This document shows positions 56,763 through 64,000 of a DNA stretch of 64,000 nucleotides, one piece after another. Position 1 is the stretch's first letter, and each line of letters starts with the position of its first letter. The notes under the pieces are model-generated. The model searched no databases, was not told where the DNA came from, and saw only the letters and a list, made by a program, of their open reading frames with translations. The position numbers and the translations under genes were made by a program. Source of the stretch: Talinum fruticosum (lineage: Eukaryota; Streptophyta; Magnoliopsida; Caryophyllales; Talinaceae); NCBI GenBank assembly GCA_021018815.1, contig JAITYX010000048.1, positions 806,001 to 870,000 on the forward strand, read 5' to 3'.

Positions 56763-57464
56763 CTCATTCCATTTTAATAATTTAGGAGTAAAAGTTGAAA
56801 TATTTTTGTACTCTATCTTTAATAAAATTGTCTCATCTAGAGAAGGTTTTAATAAACATCTTGGATTAAGTTGAGAAGATAGTAGTTTGAAATAAACTCT
56901 GTAAGTAATAGCAAAATTTCTTGAAAGTTCTCTAAATAGTACTTTTGAATCATTTTGTAAATGAATATCTAAAATTAATGTATCCATGATCCAAGGATCA
57001 TTTAGATCTACTGAATAATTTGGACAACAATTGAAATAGATAGGACCATTACATATATTAGTTTGAATCATAGCTAATAATGAATCTTTGTAACGAATTA
57101 ATCTATTATCTCTAAGAGCCATGAATATAGGACAATCTAATCCTAATCTTGTTAAAGGTTTGAGAGCTATTTGAATCATACCAAAATGAATATATTTGTA
57201 TTTTTCTTTATATTTTTTAATAGAGATATTTGAAAGTAACTTAAGAGTTTAGAATTCTTCATCTAAACTAAATGTTTCTTCATGATCTTTTATTGAGAAA
57301 GCAGTATTGAAATCAAACTTTCCTATTTGATAAATTGTTTCTATCTTTTGTTTTGGAATAGACCAATTTGACAAATAAACTTGACAACTAACTTCCTTGC
57401 TATTGACCACATTAGTACTCTTACTACTACCTAGACTTAGACGATCTCTAACCCAAGAGGCCAT
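56760..57464 (-). pseudogene. Pararetrovirus movement protein, truncated
   Basis: Starts at the ATG 57,464 (MASWVRDRLSLG), 145 bp after the primer site. The same frame continues past a single stop at 57,249-57,251 to the (TA)n array, about 235 codons. The conserved core of 30K-type plant virus movement proteins is seen: QIALKPLTRLGLDCPIF, a nearby RDNRL, and ICNGPIYFNC. In living viruses this protein opens plasmodesmata for cell-to-cell spread. Here it has the stop and lacks its C-terminal end. The rest of the frame is notably clean, pointing to a fairly recent or slowly decaying insertion. Confidence 0.85.
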
Positions 57465-57608
57465 CCGAGTTACGCTTGAATACTTAGTTCAGGATTATGC
57501 ACATACTATCGGGACTACCTCACACTGGCCGACCAATGGATAACACGGGGCTGACCAACGGCCGACCAATGCTAGCTATGGCATAACACCAACCAAATAA
57601 ACAAACTT

Positions 57609-57621
57609 GGCTCTAATACCA
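57609..57621 (-). other. Viral primer-binding site, tRNA-iMet type
   Basis: The minus strand reads TGGTATTAGAGCC, one base different from the plant initiator-tRNA complement TGGTATCAGAGCC. By convention this marks the genome zero point of Caulimoviridae. Confidence 0.85.
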
Positions 57622-58824
57622 GTTAAGACAGGATCGATAAAGGAGCTAGGGAAGCAGCTCGGGGACTGGGTATGTTTGAGTAGCGGGGAGGCAGAGTGAC
57701 AAATTAATTTAACAAATTGATTTCAACGAAAGATTGAAACCGTAAATGGAAATAACTGAATAAAAGATTGAAGTAACAAAGATGTTGAATGAAAACTTAC
57801 TTTGATTGATTGAAATGAAACTTGATACAAGAGATTGGATAGTAGGCTCTCAAGAGAGAGGTTCGAGATCGAGAGGAGATGAGTGGGGCTCTCAAGAGAG
57901 AGGTTCGAGATTGAGAGGAGATGAGTGGAGAGATTGATTACAAGTGGAGGTAAGTAATGATTAGTGGTGATGGAAGTAAGTTCTAAGTTGTAAGTGATGC
58001 TCGAATTAAGCTAAAGGAGTACCTATTTATAGAATACAATCATGAATAAGTAAATGACACTTGGACGGTTGAAGATGCTTGATAATCTTGAAAATATCTG
58101 CCGACAATGTCGAATTATTGAAACAGATATTGATTAGGCTGAATCACCATATCTTGAACAATAATCTTGAATTATTTGTCGACAACTTTAATGTCCACTT
58201 TCTTGAACAGTATTTGCCAACAACCTTGAACAAGATTTGCTATCAACTTTCTTGAACAGCTTTTTCCAACAACCTTGAACAATGATTTGCTATCAACTTT
58301 AATGTCCACTTCTTTGAATAGTAGGTCTTTTTGAATAGTAAGTGAACTGAACAGATCGTACTATCCACTTCCTTCCCGGGAAAAAGAAAAGTGAAATTGT
58401 AAAATTTCACTTTGAAAAACCTGCATAAAAAATCGTGGGAAATTTTTATTTTTATTTTTATTTTTTATTTTTGGAATACCCTGTAAGGGTTAATTATTAT
58501 ATGGGTCTTGGGCGCAAGGCCCATCAAAAGGATCATAATTTGATTGAATAGATGTTGAGGAAGCGGATGAATTTGTGCTTGTCTTCCGGAGTAAGTGTTG
58601 TCTGCTGCTTCTTGAGTAGCTTGATCTCTTGCTTGGACAATTGAATCTCTCGCATCTTTGATTTTGTGAGGTAGCGGGAGCTTGTTAAATGGAGATGGCT
58701 GACTTAATACCCAAGGCAGCTTGGATATTAAACTTGTTGCATCATTTAATCTTGTATTTACCGACTAATGAATACGATGTCTGTGGGTTTGTAATGTTGA
58801 GTAATTGAGAATGATATTTGTATT
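57622..58824 (-). promoter_or_regulatory. Viral intergenic leader
   Basis: Non-coding region between the RNase H end and the primer site. It holds the promoter TATA box and two sets of internal repeats: a 43-bp direct duplication at about 57,848-57,932 (GGCTCTCAAGAGAGAGGTTC) and three imperfect ~50-bp copies at 58,180-58,330 (CTTGAACAATGATTTGCTAT-like). In the virus this region gives the pregenomic RNA start, polyadenylation and a folded leader. Confidence 0.65.
58024..58031 (-). promoter_or_regulatory. Viral pregenomic TATA box
   Basis: The minus strand reads CTATAAATAGG, a near-ideal plant TATA box, about 400 bp upstream of the primer site, the expected distance for the pregenomic RNA promoter. 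Confidence 0.65.
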
Positions 58825-59610
58825 TGCTGGGTGGTAGAACTGGCTAAATTAATTTTGAGAGCTAGAGGATCCTTAAGGAATTCTCTTGTTAAGAAATCAG
58901 GTAGGGAATTATTTTTTCCTTTAATAAATTATATATCAAAATCAAAACAAGATAAAATTGCTTGCCAACGAGCAAATATTTGTTTGGAAACAAGATTTTG
59001 AACATCTTTAGTAATGATTTCTTTTGCTGATTTGCAATCAATACGAAGAAGGAATTTTTTATTAAATAAATCATCTTGAAATTTTGAAACACATAAAACA
59101 ATTGATAAAATTTCTTTTTTACAGTTGAATAATTCTTTTGAGTTTTATTCCAAATTCCTGAATGATATCTAACTAGTTGAGTCTGCTTTTGAGGTCATAG
59201 ACATCTTTTATTTTAGTATACCACCTTACCCTAAATCTGATGCGTCTGTTTCAACTATCATGACTGCATTGGGATGTGGAATACCTAGACATCGTAAAGA
59301 CTTGACCTTTTGTTTAAGAAGGTGCACGACTTGAGTATGTTCATCTGACCATGGTGGTGAATTATTACTTAATCTCTTGTAAAAGGTTGATAGGTTTGTC
59401 TTAATCTTGGAAAGAAATCGGACACACAATTGAGACATCCTAAAAACCTTTGTAATTGAGTTTTATTTTTTATTTCGTCTGGAAATTTATCCGTAAATTC
59501 AATGGCTTTTGTAATTGGTTTTAAAGTTCCTTGATAAATATCATGCCCTAAAAGTCTCATATTTTTATTTGAAACAATTTTATTTTGATGCGTAAACAAC
59601 AAGACCATTT
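58825..59610 (-). pseudogene. Pararetrovirus RT (end) and RNase H, fragmented
   Basis: The 59,369-59,608 frame has MRLLGHDIYQG, DKFPDEIKNKTQLQRFLGCL and DFFPRL, the thumb/connection of a caulimovirid RT. A second frame (59,226-59,438) has FLSKIKTNLSTFYKRL and VETDASDLG, the first catalytic Asp of RNase H. Near 58.85-59.05 kb, pieces with DCKSAKEI, SKQIFARWQAI and PDFLTREFL close the RNase H. At least three frameshifts. The RT polymerase core is missing, cut off at the (TA)n array. Confidence 0.8.

Positions 59611-59613
<3 letters not shown>

Positions 59614-59669
<56 letters not shown>
59614..59669. repeat. (TA)n array, right border of viral fragment
   Basis: Pure TA. The RT frame begins 4-6 bp inside it. 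A further TA array lies at 59,958-59,996. Confidence 0.97.
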
Positions 59670-59672
<3 letters not shown>

Positions 59673-59957
59673 TTTTCTTATGTATGTTGTAATCATAAGT
59701 CTAAGAAAATTCTTGGTTTTTATTTACTTGAATGGGACCCTATAACTATATCTATATGAATCCTTCTATCCTCAATAAAAAGAAATTCATATGATAAAAC
59801 ATGATATCTATAGTTTTTTAAAAAATTCTCTTTTCATGCAGATAATAAAATAATGAGCTTTAGAATTATTTGCAGATTTTGCAATTGCAATTAATTAATT
59901 GTTCTTTTGAATTCTATTTTTTTTAAATTTTGATTTTCACCCCAACAATATTCATTG

Positions 59958-59996
<39 letters not shown>

Positions 59997-60360
59997 ACTT
60001 AAAAAATTTTCATCGCTCTACTCCCCTTCTATGCTCACATTGCCTATCTGTTGTATTACTCTCTCTCTCTCTTTCTCTCTCTCTCTCCCCGCCCTTCATT
60101 TCCACCGATTACTCAATCCTCAAACAAACTATTCTCTCCCCCTCCTTTGTTCTGATGCACTACTCTTTCTCTCTTTCTCCCTCTCTCCCCTCCCATTTCC
60201 ATTCCCCAATGACTCTCTCCGATTTAACCCTCAAACATAATATTCTCCCATCTCCACTCTCTTGCTTTGCTTCTGCTTCGATTATTGTTTGGGCTTGTAC
60301 TAAAGCAATATTGATGCTTCTAACACTAGATTTTAACTCACAATTTTGACTAATTTAGAC
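59670..60360. other. Intergenic with TA and CT microsatellites
   Basis: A TA-rich array at 59,958-59,996 and CT-rich runs at 60,060-60,090 and 60,165-60,190. Open frames here follow the repeats and show no domain. Confidence 0.5.
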
Positions 60361-60364
60361 TTCT

Positions 60365-61548
60365 TATAGATGCTTTTATGCTTTGTTTGGTAAAGGGTTA
60401 AGAAATAATAAACTCTGAGCTATCAAGGATTTGAGGAACCAAACGAAGGTTCAAGTTTCGGGCCCCGAGGAAGCAAAGAGTAAAGCATGAAGAAAGAAGT
60501 CCTACGTAACATGGCGTGATAGTGCAAGAACATGGTGTGACAGAGTGCTGCAACATGGCGTGGTAGTGCCGCTTTTTACGTGCCGCCTCAGCGTTGCCAT
60601 GACCATGCGCCTGGCACCACCATGCCAGCAGTGGTTCTTCCTTCAGCTTACAAGACTTAGAGATCTGCACTGGCACATGACCGTGCCATGTGACACAACC
60701 GTGCCAAATTAGATTTTGATTGTATAAATATGCTGTTTCGACTCCCGAAAAGGGTGTTTGCCATTTTTCTATTTTTTAGGGTTTTATTAGCATCTTTCTC
60801 TATAAACTCTCTAAATCTCTGAGTATTTTGAGTTCAAATCAATGCAAGTTTAAGCTTTTCTATTTTTATTTGATTTCTTTGCAAATTACTTTGATGCTAA
60901 TTTCAACCATTTTCCTTGATGCTCTGTTTTAATTCTTGCCAAAACCCAAACCAAACGCCCCAGTTAGGTGAGAGAGAGGGTAAAAGTGATTAAAGACTCA
61001 CCTTTGATTAGGTTGGAGGCTTTTCATTACTTTTGCAATCTTAATCACCCCTTAAGTTGCATTAATGTTATTGATTTCTCTTTTTCCCATTTCTCTTTAG
61101 TTTTTTTCAATATTAGACCCATAAAATGAGTGGCTTTGATTGGAGAATTTTGCTAAAAATTAGACATGGAAGTAATGTTGGAGCTGCTTGTAATGGGTAA
61201 CTTTTCCTTAATCCTTCTATTTTACATTTTGTTTAGTGGTGGCTATTTAGGATTGTTTTTATTTATTTCTATATTTGTGGAAATCGGGATTGCTTTTCAC
61301 TTGTGAGTAATTGTGATTTTGTTGGTGATCTGTTTGAGTAAGAATTTGGTTGCTGTACCCCAAGTGGGTTTGATCACCATTAGGTAGTTTAGTTTAGCGT
61401 AATTGTTGGTTTTAGCATTAAGTGTTTGTTAATTTGGTAGTTTAATTGTTTATTAGTAATTTAGTTCGTTTAGTGTATCCCCTTTCAATCAAATATTAGT
61501 TGTAGTTTACATCATCCCCGAGGACGATAATCTAAACCCTTAATCTAC
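60365..61548 (+). repeat. 5' LTR of Athila/Tat-like Ty3 element (approximate)
   Basis: Lies directly upstream of a tRNA-Asp-type primer site. It includes a segment with CATGGCGTGRTAGTGC-like repeats and ACCGTGCCATGTGACACAACC, also a TATA-like TATAAATATGCTG at 60,723. The 3' edge is placed at the CTACA near 61,548. The 5' edge is a guess, since the second LTR is outside the window. Confidence 0.5.
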
Positions 61549-61562
61549 AAGCGAACAATTTT

Positions 61563-61580
61563 TGGCGTCATTGTCGGGAT
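61563..61580 (+). other. Primer-binding site, tRNA-Asp type
   Basis: TGGCGTCATTGTCGGGA differs at a few C-to-T sites from TGGCGCCGTTGCCGGGGA, the site of Athila and Tat elements. The changes are what methylated cytosines give over time. Confidence 0.75.
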
Positions 61581-61794
61581 GGAAGCGCTAAATTACCAAC
61601 GATTTTTGATTGAATAGTGTATATAAACCTTTGTCTTGCTGTGTTTTTGAAAAAAAAAGAAGATAAAAATAGAAAATCTAAAAAATGGAAATTTATTCTT
61701 GTGTTGAATAAATGCATTGTTTCGGGATTCAAATAGTGGTCGATTAATTAAAAGAAATGAAATAACCGAACCCATACCCCCATTTTGCCAAGAC

Positions 61795-62700
61795 ATGGCT
61801 GAAAATCAATAAGAGAATGAAAACCAGCAAGAGAATGAACATGAAGCTCAATCTCGTAGGACTCTCAATGACATTTTCTATCCATCGAGGTCCACTCTCC
61901 CCTCTTGCTTCAATCTCCCTAAACCTACAAGCCGAAACTCAATTTGTTCTTCGGCCCCAATACACTCAAATCCTTTGTACTTTTTCGGGGACCGAAGCAC
62001 CCTACATGTTCTTGAGAGAGTTCGAGGAAGCGTGCCAAATGGTGCACTTCAATAATGTGTCAACCGACATTGTAAAGGCTAAGACTTATTCCCTTCTCCT
62101 TACGAGACATGGAAAAGAAGTGGATGTATAGCCTTCACGCTTATTCCATTGCTACATGGGACGAATTTGTGCGAGTGTTTCTTCGAAAGTATTTTCCAAA
62201 TTGAAAAACTGTTCGGTTTAGGAATGAGATTAATCATTTCATGCAATAAGGAAAGAATCTTTTTGGAAATACTTTGAGAGGTTTAAGGACCTTTTGACCC
62301 AATGCCCTCAACATGGACTTGAATTGTCTAAGTTGTGCCAAATTGTGTATGAGGGTCTTGACCAACAAACCCGGACCATGATCTAATTTATGTGTCAATG
62401 AGTTTTTCTTAATATGACTGATGATGAGGCATGGGATTTCTTTGAAGACATTGCGAAAAAACCATGCATTGGGAAGCCATAAGGGATAAAAGTCTAAGTG
62501 CTAGAATCATTAATGGTCAAAGGAGAAGGATGCATATGGTTAATGACACGATTTACTTTGACTCGAAGGTCGCTTCCTTGGAAAACATGATTAAAGGGCT
62601 TGCTCTTTCACAATGTCAAGCCCCAATTTAACAACCCCTTTAGCTACTTGTTCCCAATGTCAAGCAAGTGATCATTCTTTGAGTGCTTGTCCTCATTTCG
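61795..62700 (+). pseudogene. Ty3 gag, fragmented
   Basis: Starts at the ATG 61,795 (MAENQ, then a stop where Gln is expected, then ENENQQENEHEAQSRRTLND). After a frameshift the core follows: FVLRPQYTQILCTFSG, MFLREFEEACQMVHFNNVS, then WDEFVRVFLRKYFPN, FERFKDLLTQCPQHGLELSK and YEGLDQQTRTMI. This is the retrotransposon gag pattern of Athila/Tat elements. A zinc knuckle CSQCQASDHSLSAC (CX2CX4HX4C) is at about 62.65-62.69 kb. Several C-to-T stops and indels break it. Gag packages the RNA. Confidence 0.8.
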
Positions 62701-62985
62701 CTTAATAGTTGGCTACTAGCCATGAGCATGTCAGTGCGGCCTTTCAAAGGCCCAAGTTTGATCCTTATTCTAATACTTAACAATTTGGGATGGGCTAAGC
62801 ACCCAAATTTTTCATGGACAGGGTTCAATGCTTCAATGTCTAACAATCATGGAGGTTTCCGAGGGAACTCTTCTAATTCACAATTCACTGGGCCCCCTCT
62901 AAGGTGCATACAATGCACCAAGAGGGCCCCTCATCTGTTTGTAGCTTAATCCCAACCTCTCTCGGGTTATAATGATTATGATGGG

Positions 62986-64000
62986 ATGGAGAAAAGGATT
63001 AATGACATGGAGAGGACAATGAATGCTAACATGGAGAAAATGATGAGAAAAACGAATGAACGATTCTCCCAATTTTCCATGGTGAATAGGGAGAAGGGTG
63101 TGTTTCCTAGCCAACCCGAGGTCAATCCAAGGGGAAGCTCTTCATTTCCTCGTAATGATTCAAGAGGAAAAGATCAAAATGATATGCGCAAAGTGAATGC
63201 TGTGATTACTTTGAGATCGGGAGGGAAATTAATACTCATATTAGTGAACCTACTTGTGATGCTAATGGAAAATCCCCACCCCCATCTTGATTGTAATTCT
63301 AATGTGGTGCCCGAATCTTCTTCTAGTCTTGTGGAAAATGAACCTTCTTCTAGTTCATCCACCGATTTGAGTATAGGAAAGCCTAAGGAAGATGAAACTC
63401 CGGTCATCATTAATACATCTATCTCTAAGATTATTTCCCTACAAGGGTTCCAAAGCCCGTTCCTCCTTTCCCAAAACGTCTTAAGGGGAATAAAGACCAA
63501 GCCCATGTTGATAAGATACGAGAAATATTTTCTCAAGTCAAAATCAACATTCCTTTGCTTGATGCCATTTCACAAATGCCACCATATGCCAAGTTTCTCA
63601 AAGAGTTGTGCACCACTAAAAGAATAACAAATGTGCCCAAAAGAGTCTTCCTAACTTCTAATGCAAGTTCTCTCATCTCTAGCCCTATGCCCACAAAGTA
63701 CAAATATCCGGGTTGTCCGATTCTTTCCATTACTATAGGGAGTCATATTTTTCGCAAAGCTTTGCTTGATTTAGGTGCACGTGTGAACTTGTTACCTTTG
63801 AGTGTCTATGAGAGACTCGGGTTGGGGGAACTCAAGCCAACTAGGATGGTACTTCAATTAGTCGATCATTCCACTAGGTTTCCTAGAGGGATGGTTGAGG
63901 ATGTCTTAGTTAAAGTTGGTGAATTTGTCTTTCCTGCTGACTTTGTTTTTCTTGAAACTAAATTGGTTGCTTGTCCGGAAAATGAGATTCCAGTTATTCT
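62986..64000 (+). pseudogene. Ty3 gag end and aspartic protease, runs off window
   Basis: The first part (62,986-63,250) is a Lys/Met-rich helix (MEKRINDMERTMNANMEKMM) and the conserved NAVITLRSGGK, the usual mark before protease in this clade. A Ser/Pro/Glu-rich linker follows. The protease is seen at 63.74-64.0 kb: KALLDLGARVNLLPLSVYER, then LGLGELKPTRMVLQLVDHS, RGMVEDVLVKVGEF and FPADFVF. The active site DLGA in place of DSG/DTG is normal for Athila/Tat elements. RT and integrase should follow to the right. Frameshifts near 63.2 and 63.5 kb. Confidence 0.8.

Larger units (their letters stand above)
56760..59613 (-). mobile_element. Endogenous pararetrovirus fragment (Caulimoviridae)
   Basis: On the minus strand the order is RT-RNase H end, non-coding leader with TATA box, tRNA-Met primer site, movement-protein start. 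That is the order across the zero point of a circular caulimovirid genome, so the integrated DNA came from a circular or head-to-tail template. Coding parts are cut at both ends exactly at (TA)n arrays. Movement protein as the first ORF after the primer site fits florendoviruses and petuviruses. Frameshifts and stops show that it is a fossil with no infectious potential. Confidence 0.85.

Noticed and set aside
59930..60349. 139-residue plus-strand frame
   Set aside because: Runs through TA and CT microsatellites; no domain and poor codon pattern.
1..64000. tRNA, rRNA, riboswitch or bacterial-type operons
   Set aside because: No convincing cloverleaf or rRNA sequence was noticed; only B-box-like fragments (about 32.33 kb and 40.02 kb) lie within repeats.

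Overview
The window is nuclear DNA of a flowering plant, most likely a eudicot (species not identifiable). The evidence is the AT-rich intergenic DNA, plant transposon families (Copia of Sirevirus type, Athila/Tat-like Ty3, MULE, CACTA, hAT, Stowaway), an endogenous plant pararetrovirus fragment, and two plant gene families: a COPT5-like copper transporter and CCX cation/calcium exchangers. There is no bacterial gene organisation. Nearly all of the window is mobile DNA of different ages.

Layout. 0.1-2.2 kb (minus): a decayed extra ORF of a retroelement with its own TATA box. 2.6-9.2 kb (minus): a decayed Sirevirus-like Copia element (RNase H, RT, integrase, protease, gag, primer-binding site, 5' LTR). 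9.3-12.7 kb (minus): a decayed Mutator (MULE) transposase gene. 13.1-13.5 kb: four 98-bp tandem repeats. 13.9-14.3 kb (minus): an intact COPT5-like gene, the only clearly intact host gene. 15.48-30.68 kb: an autonomous-type MULE with ~360-bp terminal inverted repeats and a 9-bp target-site duplication. It carries mudrA (plus) and a convergent GRF zinc-finger pseudogene (minus). Its left TIR is interrupted by a ~1.24-kb long-TIR element, and mudrA is split by an 8.14-kb CACTA element (18,468-26,607, exact AGC duplication) that carries TNPD- and TNPA-type genes.

33.7-37.2 kb and 47.0-50.5 kb are two copies of a ~3.5-kb duplicated block, each with a minus-strand CCX exchanger. The proximal copy is a pseudogene. 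The distal copy is almost intact but has one frame break, at the same Gly-Gly codons where the proximal copy is also broken. Between and around the copies lie a Copia-type solo LTR (38.1-38.9), non-autonomous hAT elements (31.1-32.3; 39.0-40.3), a 3.1-kb TG...CA element with a 5-bp duplication, a minisatellite and a captured Copia gag (41.5-44.6), hAT-like MITEs (45.5; 51.6) and a Stowaway MITE (50.9).

The right end holds CACTA-like termini (53.3; 53.9), a Sirevirus LTR remnant (54.7-55.9), and an endogenous caulimovirid fragment (56.76-59.61, minus) lying exactly between two (TA)n arrays. That fragment joins the end of RT-RNase H, the non-coding leader with TATA box and tRNA-Met primer site, and the start of the movement protein, as expected for a circular or head-to-tail viral template. 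A Ty3 element of Athila/Tat type (plus; LTR, tRNA-Asp-like primer site, gag, protease) runs off the window end. The most rewarding regions are the nested MULE/CACTA stack, the shared CCX frame break, the pararetrovirus junction and the composite 3.1-kb element.
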